From 13-2-20CM-66-19 sp036273735 (GTDB lineage: Bacteria; Pseudomonadota; Gammaproteobacteria; Steroidobacterales; Steroidobacteraceae): a stretch of 64,000 nucleotides of DNA. The stretch lies in NCBI GenBank assembly GCA_036273735.1, contig DASUHA010000053.1:1-64000 (forward strand), given 5' to 3'. Under the pieces are notes generated by a model, which made no database searches, was not told the DNA's origin, and saw nothing but the letters and a program-made list of their open reading frames with translations. The number at the start of each line of letters is the position of its first letter. Within the stretch, counting starts at the first letter, position 1. The position numbers and the translations under genes were made by a program. Positions 1 to 7,744 of this stretch are shown here, one piece after another.

Positions 1-60
1 CTTGAACGACTTGCCTCCTTCTACAAGGACTACCTCGGTGCCTGCGTCGGGGAGAAGTAG
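1..60 (+). CDS. C-terminal end of an unidentified gene
   Basis: One frame is open from the window edge for 19 codons and stops at TAG (58-60), ending in the residues KDYLGACVGEK. The rest of the gene lies outside the window, so no family can be named. It could also be a chance open frame, because the next several hundred bases carry no convincing gene. Confidence 0.25.
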   Translation, partial: LERLASFYKDYLGACVGEK

Positions 61-432
61 GTGAATCAAGTCAAAGGCTTCGAATCGCAATTCCTAAGCT
101 TCAAGTCGGGTGCGAGGATGGAGATCATGCGAACGACCGCCCTTCTCTCCGATCAAGTACGAACGCGCCGCCCAGAGGATGGGGTTAACGCACCTGGCGT
201 TCGCCATCGGCTCCGAACCCATCGGCCGTCAAGGATCACAACCGACCGGAGAGCTGCGCGAAACTCGCCTTGTTGACCCAGCTCTTCTTTCAGCGGACCA
301 TGAGGCCGGACTTTCGGCGTCAGTCGACCAGTAATGCGGCCTGCGAGACCAGTGCGCTAACGAACCTCTCGGCCAGCAAGTCTGACCGATCGCCGTCTGA
401 GTCCAGGCAGGTCCCACACCAATGAGGCCCCA
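61..432. other. Stretch without a recognisable gene
   Basis: Short open frames exist here on both strands, but none has a protein-like composition or a good ribosome-binding site that I can see. No repeat or RNA gene was recognised. It is probably degraded accessory DNA, like the rest of the first 5 kb. Confidence 0.4.
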
Positions 433-639
433 ATGAACGAGGAAGCCTTCAATCTGAGCGTGCGCAAATTCCTGAAATCATTCGGGCTGAACGCTCAACG
501 CGAAATCGAGCAGGCTGTTGCCAAAGCGCTGGCGAGCGGCAAAATCAACGGGACAGGGTCGCTTCCCGGAAAGGTCAGGCTGGAGATTCCAGGACTGAGC
601 CTCAATGTGGAATTCAACGGGGAGATCGCCCTGAAATAG
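433..639 (+). CDS. DUF6494 family small protein
   Basis: A 68-residue protein whose N-terminus (MNEEAFNLSVRKFLKSFG) and following helix (QREIEQAVAKAL) match my recollection of the conserved DUF6494 family of short proteobacterial proteins. The second half (LEIPGLSLNVEFNGEIAL) looks like a small beta unit. Length is normal for the family. The start ATG is preceded by GAGG with a spacing of about five bases. There is no signal peptide or membrane segment, so it is probably cytoplasmic. The function of the family is unknown and the neighbours give no hint. It is the only intact-looking gene in the first 1.1 kb. Confidence 0.75.
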   Translation: MNEEAFNLSVRKFLKSFGLNAQREIEQAVAKALASGKINGTGSLPGKVRLEIPGLSLNVEFNGEIALK

Positions 640-970
640 TCCCCGGGGAAAATGGTTGGGCCGCATCGTGTGAGAAGTTGGGCAGTATGCCGCGCATCAG
701 GCCTCAGGAAGCTCCAGTGGCCAACTCCGGCTTCACGCCGATGGGCAGCAATAATCACGGAACGCCTTAGCAGGCGCGTTCTGTCGCAGCCCATCCAACC
801 GCGGCGGCGACCGACGTTCTCGCAGTCGGATCGCGGGCTACTGCTGCTCCTCCTCACGCTCTGCTCTCCACCGTCTACCGACGTGCGTACCAGCATCTAT
901 TTTCTTGTTCCGTATGACATTCCGTACAGGGCGAATTGGAACGCCTCGTGCGCGTAATGTACTGATTTTA
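640..970. other. Stretch without a recognisable gene
   Basis: Nothing convincing is seen on either strand between the DUF6494 gene and the tRNA remnant. Open frames here are short and arginine/serine rich, as expected of non-coding high-GC DNA. Confidence 0.4.
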
Positions 971-1022
971 TGGTGGGTACTGACGGGATCGAACACCGAA
1001 CCGCCGACATTCGCCGTGTACA
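971..1022 (-). pseudogene. tRNA-Val(TAC)-like 3' half, degenerate
   Basis: Read on the minus strand, the sequence gives the anticodon-loop end TACAC, the 3' anticodon stem GGCGA, variable loop ATGTC, T-stem GGCGG ... CCGTC, acceptor 3' strand AGTACCC and ACCA. This fits the 3' half of a proteobacterial tRNA-Val(TAC). The T-loop is interrupted by a 7-base tandem insertion (TTCG-GTG-TTCG). No D-arm or 5' acceptor strand lies upstream, so it cannot be a working tRNA. A 3' half starting in the anticodon loop is what tRNA-directed integrases leave at an attachment site. Confidence 0.6.
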
Positions 1023-1166
1023 GGGCCCTGCGGCCTCGCGGTAAACCCGCGCGGGGGTTGGCCGCTCAGTCTGTGGTCAGGCCGACTCCACGACCGCAGC
1101 TTCATCGCTCTTTCGCTGCGCTGGTACGATCCCAAAAGAACCGGGCGCCAGGGAATGTTCCGCGCC
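1023..1166. other. Gap between tRNA remnant and toxin gene
   Basis: No gene is seen. This is the DNA that would hold the missing 5' half of the tRNA-Val-like sequence, but it contains no D-arm or matching acceptor strand. Confidence 0.4.
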
Positions 1167-1601
1167 TTATGATTCCGGGGGGTCCCATTCCCAGGGATCG
1201 AGAATCGAAGCGCCTGTGGGCTTGAAGTCATCAACATTGCGCGTCACGACCGTCATGCCGTGGATCAACGCAGTGGCAGCGATCAGAGCGTCCCTCTCCG
1301 GTCTTGGATCCGGAATATGCAGCTTTGCGCAGCGTCGTGCGACGCCGGTATCGATCGCGAGGATGCGCCCTGCAAAGGTAGGCAGCACGTGCCCGTCCAG
1401 CCAGGCTCGCATGACAGCTCCCTGCGCGGCGTCACGCCGCTCGATACGCAAGACGCCTCGCTCGAGCTCGAGAATGCTAATGGCCGATAGGAAGGTCTCG
1501 CTCGGTGCCACCGCCTCGCTCCATGCGGCGACCTTGGGGTGCGCTTTGCCGGCTTTGACCTTGCGCAGCTCGGAGACGACATCCGTATCGAGCAAATACA
1601 T
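1167..1601 (-). CDS. vapC: PIN-domain toxin, VapC/FitB family
   Basis: A 144-residue PIN-domain ribonuclease, the toxin of a type II toxin-antitoxin pair. The fold signature is clear: MYLLDTDVVSEL with D5 at the N-terminus, an acidic residue in the SILELERGV segment (about E45), D104 in PERDALIAATAL and the TRNVDDF motif near the C-terminus (D124/D125). These supply the four acidic residues that bind metal. Length is typical for FitB-like members. Its ATG overlaps the antitoxin's TGA by one base (TGATG), so the two are translationally coupled. Related toxins cleave tRNA or rRNA; the target of this one cannot be read from sequence. Confidence 0.88.
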   Translation of the reverse strand: MYLLDTDVVSELRKVKAGKAHPKVAAWSEAVAPSETFLSAISILELERGVLRIERRDAAQGAVMRAWLDGHVLPTFAGRILAIDTGVARRCAKLHIPDPRPERDALIAATALIHGMTVVTRNVDDFKPTGASILDPWEWDPPES

Positions 1602-1867
1602 CAGTCGAAGTCCACCGACTTCGATACCGATCCACGCACCCTGGACGGCTCGAACTCGACATCCTCGGCACCGGGAGTCGCAAGCAAATCGCCGAGAGTC
1701 TGCGATCCGAAGGATTCGCCCGTGAGCTTCTGATATTCGTCGAACGTGAGTAAAACGTGCGCCGGACGACCACGGTCAGTGATGAAAACCGGACCCTTGC
1801 GCGCAGCTTGCTTGGCGCGGCTGGTGTCCTGGTTAAACTCGCGGCTGGAGAGCGTGGTAATGGTCAT
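1601..1867 (-). CDS. Phd/YefM-type antitoxin
   Basis: An 88-residue antitoxin of the Phd/YefM type, first gene of the toxin-antitoxin operon. The N-terminal DNA-binding half has the family pattern (TLSSREFNQDTSRAKQAA, then GPVFITDRGRPAHVLLTF and DEYQKL). The acidic C-terminal tail should wrap the VapC active site. The start ATG directly abuts a palindrome and has no visible Shine-Dalgarno sequence, so translation may be leaderless. It probably represses its own operon together with the toxin. Confidence 0.87.
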   Translation of the reverse strand: MTITTLSSREFNQDTSRAKQAARKGPVFITDRGRPAHVLLTFDEYQKLTGESFGSQTLGDLLATPGAEDVEFEPSRVRGSVSKSVDFD

Positions 1868-1884
1868 GTAGAAACGTTACTACA
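1867..1884 (-). promoter_or_regulatory. Palindromic operator of the toxin-antitoxin operon
   Basis: Read on the minus strand the sequence is TGTAG-T-AACGTT-T-CTACA, an 18-base inverted repeat with only one mismatched pair, ending at the first base of the antitoxin start codon. Autoregulation through such palindromes is usual for Phd/YefM antitoxins; binding here is inferred. Confidence 0.65.
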
Positions 1885-1944
1885 TTCGAGCGCGTCGTGC
1901 AAGTCCCAGAGTGAATGACCCGCTACTAGCCGCTCGCTACTAGT

Positions 1945-1988
1945 CTCTCAAGGCTGTAACACGGGTTCGAATCCCGTAGGGAGCGCCA
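1945..1988 (+). pseudogene. tRNA-Glu(CTC)-like 3' half
   Basis: The sequence contains an anticodon loop CTCTCAA, 3' stem GGCTG, variable loop TAAC, T-arm ACGGG-TTCGAAT-CCCGT, acceptor 3' strand AGGGAGC, G73 and CCA. The TAAC variable loop and the discriminator G fit tRNA-Glu. The 5' half is missing: the bases before the loop (CTAGT) do not pair with GGCTG, and no D-arm is present. Immediately upstream the 9-mer CGCTACTAG occurs twice (1921-1929, 1935-1943). It is best read as an attachment-site remnant of an integrated element. Confidence 0.6.
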
Positions 1989-2146
1989 TAAAAACAAGGG
2001 TCCGTTCCGAGCGGATAGGTGCCAGATTATTCCGAGGGCATGGGTTTCCCTACGCCCGTCTGCCCCCGCCTCGAGCATCGCTGTGGTGCCCTACAGCCGC
2101 TTATCACAAAGCGCCGACGTGCGTTAGCGTTGCTGTCGGCCCGAGG

Positions 2147-3271
2147 TTATTCGGCGTTCTGGAGGTGAGCGTTGCTCCCGCTGCGATGAGCCTGATCGGT
2201 TACCTGAGGCTCTGAGAGGGTAAGCCATGCCTCGAACACAGTGTTGTCGGATATCTGGTCGAGGCGGTTGGACACAGGCGGCCCACCGATTCCAACGACC
2301 GGCGAGCCACGGGCACTACGCGGCAGCCATTCGCGCTGTGAATTGGCTCCAAACAAAACCACGAGCGGCAGGCCCACTGCAGCCGCCGCATGAGCTGGCC
2401 CGGTGTCCACGGAAATCATGCTGTGCGCCACCGAACAGAAGGCAAATAGATCCGCTAACGGCAAGGTGGCGGTCTCCACTGAGTGCAGGGCGGTCGCCTC
2501 CTTGATCCAGCCCAGAAGCAAACCCTCCTTTGGAGCACCAACGAGCACAATCACAGCGTTCGGCAGAGCAGTCTGTATTCGGTGCAACAGTGCAGCCCAA
2601 GTCTCTACGGGCCACGCTTTGTCATCAACAGCGGATCGCTTGAGCTTCTTCCCTCGCATGGTGCGCCGGTTGCCCGGCTGGACCAGGACGAGCGGACGGC
2701 CGGACCACCCCTTCGCGCGCAACCGTCCCTCTATGCGAGCCTTGTCCTCCGCCGAGACATCGAGCCGCGGGGCACACTTAACGGCGCCGGGCGCCTGCAA
2801 ATCGGCCTGGCTCAGCGCTGGGGGGGTACGCTGGCCCAGGTAAAGGAGTCTGTCCACCCAGTGCTCGAGCGATTCGCCCCGACTTTCGGCCGCGCGAAGC
2901 TCGTCATTCATGAACACGCAGCGATCCAGTGGAGTGCGGCTCAGCGCCAGCAGTAACCGGATGCGTTTCAGCTTCCGGGCATCCGTCTCACAGATGTAGA
3001 TAGGCTCCGACCGACGGCGACGCAAGGCGCCGAACGCCCGCCACCAGCCGGCGTCGAAGAGGAATGGCGTGTACCGTCGCAGGTACCAAACGTGCTCGAC
3101 ATCATGGTGTCCCTTGTAGATCTCGGAAGTCCAGGCGCCGGCGCCTATGAGAAGACATCGCGCGCCATACCGTTGATGGAGCAGGTTGAGAAGCGCGCTC
3201 AACAAAATCATGTCCCCGACTCGGCCGAACCAGATGACGATTGGATGTAGAGGGATTGGCGTCGACGTCAT
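2147..3271 (-). CDS. Glycosyltransferase family 9 (heptosyltransferase-like)
   Basis: A GT9-family protein of about 374 residues, related to ADP-heptose:LPS heptosyltransferases that build lipopolysaccharide core at the inner face of the membrane. The N-terminal Rossmann half begins PIVIWFGRVGDMILLSALL, and the C-terminal donor-binding half has the family hallmark SVDTGPAHAAAAVGLPLVVLF followed by GANSQREW. The ORF could extend to 3337, but the extra 22 residues (arginine-rich) overlap the reverse-transcriptase fragment, and the Met at 3271 places the protein at the usual family start. No other LPS genes are nearby. The donor and acceptor sugars cannot be told. Confidence 0.82.
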   Translation of the reverse strand: MTSTPIPLHPIVIWFGRVGDMILLSALLNLLHQRYGARCLLIGAGAWTSEIYKGHHDVEHVWYLRRYTPFLFDAGWWRAFGALRRRRSEPIYICETDARKLKRIRLLLALSRTPLDRCVFMNDELRAAESRGESLEHWVDRLLYLGQRTPPALSQADLQAPGAVKCAPRLDVSAEDKARIEGRLRAKGWSGRPLVLVQPGNRRTMRGKKLKRSAVDDKAWPVETWAALLHRIQTALPNAVIVLVGAPKEGLLLGWIKEATALHSVETATLPLADLFAFCSVAHSMISVDTGPAHAAAAVGLPLVVLFGANSQREWLPRSARGSPVVGIGGPPVSNRLDQISDNTVFEAWLTLSEPQVTDQAHRSGSNAHLQNAE

Positions 3272-3334
3272 ATTGGGGGGCTGTTCAAGAGACCGGGACT
3301 TCCTGCGGAGGCGCGAGATATCCTGCTGCCTCAT

Positions 3335-4068
3335 CACGCCATCATGATGACGTATCGTATTTTTCGCAAATTGTGCGCCGTGAGCTCCGGGACGGTTCGT
3401 TTCGCCCGAGCCCGGTGCGACGAGTGCTCATCCCCAAGGCGGGCAAACCAGGTGCGTTCAGGCCCCTGGGCATTCCGACCGTCAAAGACCGAGTCATCCA
3501 AGCCGCGATGAAGCACATCCTGGAGCCGATCTTCGAGGCAGGGTTCTACCCCGTCTCCTATGGCTTCAGGCCCGGCAGATCTGTGCATGGCGCATTGGCG
3601 CATCTGAAAACGCTACTGCTCCCGCGCAACGTGAAACGATGGAAGACGGTCGAAAGGCCGCCCTTCCAATGGGCCATAGAAGGCGACATCAAGGGCTGCT
3701 TCGATCACATCGATCACCATCATCTGATGGAACGAGTGCGTCGTCGCATCGGCGACAACAAACTCAATCGATTGACCGTCGCGCTCTTGAAATCCGGGGT
3801 GTTGTCCGAAGTACAGTTCACACGCAGCGACAGTGGCACGCCACAGGGAGGGATCCTCTCTCCCCTGCTCGCCAATGTCGCGCTGGGTGTCATTGAGGAG
3901 CGATACGAGCGTCATGTCTGGCCCCGTGCTGCCAAGCCTCATGGCGGGAAGCGCGGACGCGCAGCTAAGCCGCTCACCGATCCCGCAGTGATCGCCCAGC
4001 GTGCGTTTCGGAACCGTGCCAACGATAAACGCCGTGGCCGTTGCGTCTTTGTCCCCGTTCGGAGATGA
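3335..4068 (+). pseudogene. Group II intron reverse transcriptase/maturase fragment
   Basis: The reading frame carries clear retron/group II intron RT blocks: RRVLIPKAGKPGAFRPLGIP, TVKDRVIQAAMKHILEPIFE, YGFRPGRSVHGAL, EGDIKGCFDHIDH (palm aspartates) and GTPQGGILSPLLAN. It ends at RCVFVPVRR-stop, just where the catalytic RYADDF motif should follow. The N-terminal 60 or so residues, the YADD motif, the maturase X domain and the endonuclease domain are all missing, so it cannot be active. Homology begins near 3335; an ATG at 3241 gives an in-frame extension that is only antisense to the GT9 gene. No intron RNA structure was recognised around it. Confidence 0.85.
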
Positions 4069-4069
4069 G

Positions 4070-4174
4070 TTCAGGCTGAAATTCAGCGACGGATCGACAA
4101 TTAAAATAAAGTTCCTCGCGATTGGCGGTCCGGGCGGCATTACCTTTCAAGTGGACCTCGGTCCGCAACCATAA
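4070..4174 (+). pseudogene. Orphan C-terminal coding tail of an unknown protein
   Basis: Right after the reverse-transcriptase fragment a different frame reads FRLKFSDGSTIKIKFLAIGG and then PGGITFQVDLGPQP before TAA at 4172-4174. The composition is protein-like (alternating hydrophobic beta-strand pattern), but there is no start codon or ribosome-binding site of its own. It may be the end of a gene that was cut by the intron fragment or by a deletion. The family is not recognised. Confidence 0.35.
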
Positions 4175-4400
4175 TTGGTAGAACCGCCTCCCGGCACTAG
4201 ACCAGATATCCCTTATGGCTTTCCGTGCGGATCGCGAGCGCTCCCGAGCGGGCGCACTTTACTGCGGAGATCTGCCTTCCATTCCAATCCTCTGCTTCTA
4301 TAAGGTGCAAGTCTGCTGGAGCTGACAACTGCACAGTCGGTTGGGATCCGTATGGCTCTTGATAAGGGACTGCGACTCTACCCTGTGATGGTATACTCGC

Positions 4401-5480
4401 ATGACGCGTCGGTGCGATGCGACGAGTACTCTCCAGGTGAGACCTTCTAGCATTTCGGAGCGACCCGCAGGCCCGCGTAAATGGCGGTTGGGCGGTTGGA
4501 AGGCTGCGGTTACTCTCGCCGCAATGACAGTCGCAGCATCCATCCTTCTATGGCCGCAAAGGCGACCGTCCAATCCTCCTTCTCGCGCTGACCAACTCAT
4601 GGCGAGAGCTCCTCAAGTACGTGACTTATCGGTGCCAACACCGCTGCGCGCGGCTGCGCATGCGTATGCCTCTACCCAAGACGGCCACCCGTCCGAGTTG
4701 GACAAAAACTTTGAAAATTCGACAGATTACTTCGCCTTTGTTTCTTCTGCGGCATTCTCGGCGTACGAGGGAGACAGTCGAGCCCAATATCGAATATGGG
4801 AAGTGCTACGTTTCTGCCGCGGCGAACTCGGCGTGCTAATGATTCTGGGTGGCGGTGATGTGCACAAAGCGCTGCAGGAACGGCTCGACAGCCCTTACAT
4901 GACACCTGCAGCGAAGGAGCAGGAAGCGATCCGCTTCAAGAGGTGCGAGGGATTTTCGACGGGCAATGCGTTTGCTTCTCTTCCGCCACGAAAAGGGGGA
5001 TACCCTAAAGAGTACTGGTTGGACCGGGCAACGCAATCAGGCGATGGACTCGCCGAGGTTCAGGCGCTTTCCGTTGATTTAAGCCAGATGGGAGCACCTG
5101 ACGACGCGAACGCAAAGCTAAAAGCCAGTATGGAAACACACGAGGCGCGAGCGTTGAGCTCTGGAGATCCGGCGGCCCTCATGATGCTCGGAACAGTTTT
5201 GGGCAACCCTTCACCGTTACAGGACACTGACGCGGCTTTTGCTCTGCAAGTTGCCGCTTGCGAGACGGGCTTTGATTGTTCGTTCAGCAATCCACATTTT
5301 GGCTACTGTCTTCCTGATCAGGACAACTGTTACAAAACCGGCACATATGAAGGTATGCTGCGGCAGGGCTATGGAGCGGCCGGCTATGCAAGGCTCTATG
5401 CTAAGGCGCAAGACATTGAAGACCTGCTGCAAAGAGGGGAAGCAGGCATCGTCGTAGAAAAATATCTCGCGATGAAATGA
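4401..5480 (+). CDS. Membrane-anchored hypothetical protein
   Basis: A protein of up to 359 residues with one predicted N-terminal membrane segment (AAVTLAAMTVAASILLWP, about residues 35-52) followed by a soluble, probably periplasmic, helical region. I do not recognise the family. The middle and end (EYWLDRATQSGDG, AALMMLGTVLGNP, YGAAGYARLYAKAQDIEDLL) resemble helical repeat proteins of the Sel1 type, and there are several cysteines (CETGFDCSFSN, CLPDQDNC). The start is uncertain: the ATG at 4401 lies only three bases after a TATACT hexamer and has no clear ribosome-binding site, so a start further in (for example ATG at 4524) is possible. Base composition looks less GC-rich than in the genes further right. 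Confidence 0.6.
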   Translation: MTRRCDATSTLQVRPSSISERPAGPRKWRLGGWKAAVTLAAMTVAASILLWPQRRPSNPPSRADQLMARAPQVRDLSVPTPLRAAAHAYASTQDGHPSELDKNFENSTDYFAFVSSAAFSAYEGDSRAQYRIWEVLRFCRGELGVLMILGGGDVHKALQERLDSPYMTPAAKEQEAIRFKRCEGFSTGNAFASLPPRKGGYPKEYWLDRATQSGDGLAEVQALSVDLSQMGAPDDANAKLKASMETHEARALSSGDPAALMMLGTVLGNPSPLQDTDAAFALQVAACETGFDCSFSNPHFGYCLPDQDNCYKTGTYEGMLRQGYGAAGYARLYAKAQDIEDLLQRGEAGIVVEKYLAMK

Positions 5481-5647
5481 GTCGAGCGGTTAACCAACGC
5501 AAAATGATTGACTGGCGAGGGCAGCCGAGAGGCGCGCGGCCGCCTTTGTTTGCCCCCCATAGGGAGGTCAAGGCCGCTTCTGAAGGTCCGGCGAAGAGGC
5601 CTCCATCGTGATTGCGGATTCGCCATCGGCAGCCCGAAGGCCCGTTC

Positions 5648-7654
5648 TCAATTCGAGAACCCGAGTGCCTGCAGCATCGCCTGAAAGCGCGGCTCCGGGT
5701 GTAGAGGGTCCAGGAGCGGGTCGGTTTTCAAAGCCATCAAACCGGGATCGCGCATGCGGAACGCGGCGTCGAGCCACTCCAGGGCCTTCTCGTGATCGCC
5801 CCACTGCGCCAGGATCGATGCGTACTGATAGGCCGCCGCATCGCCTGCAGCGGCCTGAATTTTCTTGAGCTCTGCTTCCGCCTCGGCATGACGGCCCAGC
5901 TTTTCGTACACGACCGCCAGACATTGCTGGTCATACCAGAAGTCGCGTTTCGCTTCGCACGACGCGCGCGCGCCCTGCAAATCCCCCTGCCCGTATAGAG
6001 CGAGTCCGCGCTCCGCATAGGCCGGCGCGAAATCGGGATTCAAGCTGATGGCTTCGGCATACGCAGCCGCTGCTTCCTGATACCGCCTGGCAAGGTACAG
6101 CGCCAGGCCGAAACCCGTATGGCTCGATCGATTGAGTGGATCCAACACCACCGCACGGCGCGTAGCCGCTATGGCGACATCGAAATGCCCCATGTAAGCG
6201 GCATTGCCGCCAGCATTGCTGAGTACACGTGCAGAACCCGACCCGAGAGCCAAGGCTCGCCTGTATTCCACACCCGCCTGCCCGAAATCGAGAGGCCCAT
6301 CGTTATAAACATTCGCGAGAGCGAGGTGCGCCTCGGCGAGTTGCGGAGCGAGCGCGATCGCCTCCCTTGCATCCGCTTCGGCCCTGGTAAAGCTCTCACG
6401 CTTCGCAGTCTCGGTGGCCACCTCCGCGCCGTATGTTGAAAGAGCGAGCGAGCGCCCCGCGAACGCCAGTGCATAATTCGGGTCCAGGTCGATGGCTTGC
6501 GAATACAGGGCTACGGCCGCGGGAATATCGCCTGTCTCGTGCCGCAATTGATAAGTTCTCGAGGCCCGCAGATAAGTATCGAACGCTGCCGGGTTCCGTG
6601 TGCCGCCGAGCTCGATTCTCGCAGCCACGTCCCCCAGCAGCGTAACTTTGAGTGCGTCTGCCACGGCGGTGGCGATCTCCGTTTGAAGCTTCAGCACGTC
6701 GCCGGCATCTCGATCGTAGGTCTTCGACCACACTTCATAACCCGTAACGGTGTTGGTGAGCTGCGCCGTAACGCGAATCGTGCCCGCAGAGCGGCGCACG
6801 CTCCCTTCGAGTACATCCGCTACATTCAGTTTGCGGGCGATCGTGCCGAGGTCGACGTCCTTGCCCTTGAAATAAAAGGATGAGGTCCGCCCGGCGATCT
6901 GCAGCTGGGTGATCTGCGCCAGCGAGTTCAGCACCTCCTCGGTGAGGCCCTCCGAAAAATACTCCTGCTTGCTGTCCCCGCTCAGATTCGCGAACGGCAA
7001 GACCGCGATCGAATGCGGCGGCGGAGCAAACCTGGCCACCGCCGCCGACGGGAGGCTCCGGAGTCTGCCGATGCCCAGATAGGCCAAGACGGCTACGAGC
7101 ACGGCGGCAACTGAGCCGAGTAGCACGGACCTTCGGGATACAGCGCCGAAGCGGCGACCCGAGGTGGCGCCCGGGAGTCCGGGTTGGAATTCCGCCGGCC
7201 CAAGGGGCGCCGTCGTTGAGTCGGCCGCCAGCAGGCGGCGGATGTGCTCGGTGAACTCCGGAGTAGCCGCGCCTGCGGGTAGCCGCGTCCAGTGTGCTCG
7301 CTGGAACGACTCCGGTACGTCCGCAATGGTCTCCGGCGTCGTGTCCACGCACACGGGCACGATAAACGCGCGGTTGCGCGCCATCATGTGTGTCCGCTGA
7401 TCCGCCAGATCCCACTCCAGCCGGAAATAACCCTCGCGCCGCGCGGCCGTGTTCGACGAAATGACAGGTATGAACAGGGCGCACTCTTGGATCTCACGCC
7501 GGATCTTCTGATCCCAGGCATCTCCCCCACGAAGCTGGCTCCGATCGAACCAGACTTCGATACCAGCGGCCTGCAGGGCATCGAAAATCGTCCGGGCGGT
7601 CTGCATGTCCTGCGCGGTGTAGCTGAGGAACACCGCGCGCGACGGCTCGGTCAA
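5648..7654 (-). CDS. TIR domain / TolB-FlgO-like / TPR membrane protein
   Basis: A 668-residue multidomain protein. Residues 5-145 form a TIR domain (RAVFLSYTAQD at the start, BB-loop-like DRSQLRGGDAW, and FRLEW with E80 at the position of the catalytic glutamate of TIR NADases). A single membrane segment follows at about 176-196. Residues about 213-330 form a TolB-N/FlgO-like domain (SIAVLPFANLSGDSKQEYF, LEGSVRR). From about 355 to the end there are tandem TPR repeats (NPNYALAFAGRSLALSTYG-like units). The start is TTG, supported by AGGAG six bases upstream. The TIR part faces the cytoplasm if the segment spans the membrane. The arrangement suggests sensing or scaffolding coupled to a TIR effector; NAD cleavage is inferred, not shown. 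Confidence 0.85.
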   Translation of the reverse strand: MTEPSRAVFLSYTAQDMQTARTIFDALQAAGIEVWFDRSQLRGGDAWDQKIRREIQECALFIPVISSNTAARREGYFRLEWDLADQRTHMMARNRAFIVPVCVDTTPETIADVPESFQRAHWTRLPAGAATPEFTEHIRRLLAADSTTAPLGPAEFQPGLPGATSGRRFGAVSRRSVLLGSVAAVLVAVLAYLGIGRLRSLPSAAVARFAPPPHSIAVLPFANLSGDSKQEYFSEGLTEEVLNSLAQITQLQIAGRTSSFYFKGKDVDLGTIARKLNVADVLEGSVRRSAGTIRVTAQLTNTVTGYEVWSKTYDRDAGDVLKLQTEIATAVADALKVTLLGDVAARIELGGTRNPAAFDTYLRASRTYQLRHETGDIPAAVALYSQAIDLDPNYALAFAGRSLALSTYGAEVATETAKRESFTRAEADAREAIALAPQLAEAHLALANVYNDGPLDFGQAGVEYRRALALGSGSARVLSNAGGNAAYMGHFDVAIAATRRAVVLDPLNRSSHTGFGLALYLARRYQEAAAAYAEAISLNPDFAPAYAERGLALYGQGDLQGARASCEAKRDFWYDQQCLAVVYEKLGRHAEAEAELKKIQAAAGDAAAYQYASILAQWGDHEKALEWLDAAFRMRDPGLMALKTDPLLDPLHPEPRFQAMLQALGFSN

Positions 7655-7667
7655 GGAGAGCTCCTAG

Positions 7668-7684
7668 GGAACCTCTGCACAGGT
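7668..7684 (+). repeat. Left terminal inverted repeat of the IS5 element
   Basis: GGAACCTCTGCACAGGT matches the reverse complement of the right end (GGAAGCCCTGCGCAGGT) at 14 of 17 positions. Confidence 0.8.
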
Positions 7685-7744
7685 GATGCTGTATGACCGA
7701 TACTGCGTGCAGTGGGCAGCGGCGGTGGCGGTGAGAGAGGGCCG

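Noticed and set aside
971..1022. Working tRNA-Val gene
   Set aside because: The 5' half is missing and the T-loop carries a 7-base insertion, so it cannot fold as a tRNA.
1945..1988. Working tRNA-Glu gene
   Set aside because: No D-arm or 5' acceptor strand, and the anticodon stem does not pair.
3335..4068. Retron or defence-type reverse transcriptase
   Set aside because: The sequence blocks are those of group II intron maturases and the catalytic YADD region is absent, so it is a dead fragment and not a defence RT.
4390..4400. TATACT as the promoter of the ORF at 4401
   Set aside because: A -10 three bases before the ATG would start transcription inside the coding sequence, and no -35 is at the right distance. 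It is kept only as a reason to doubt the start.
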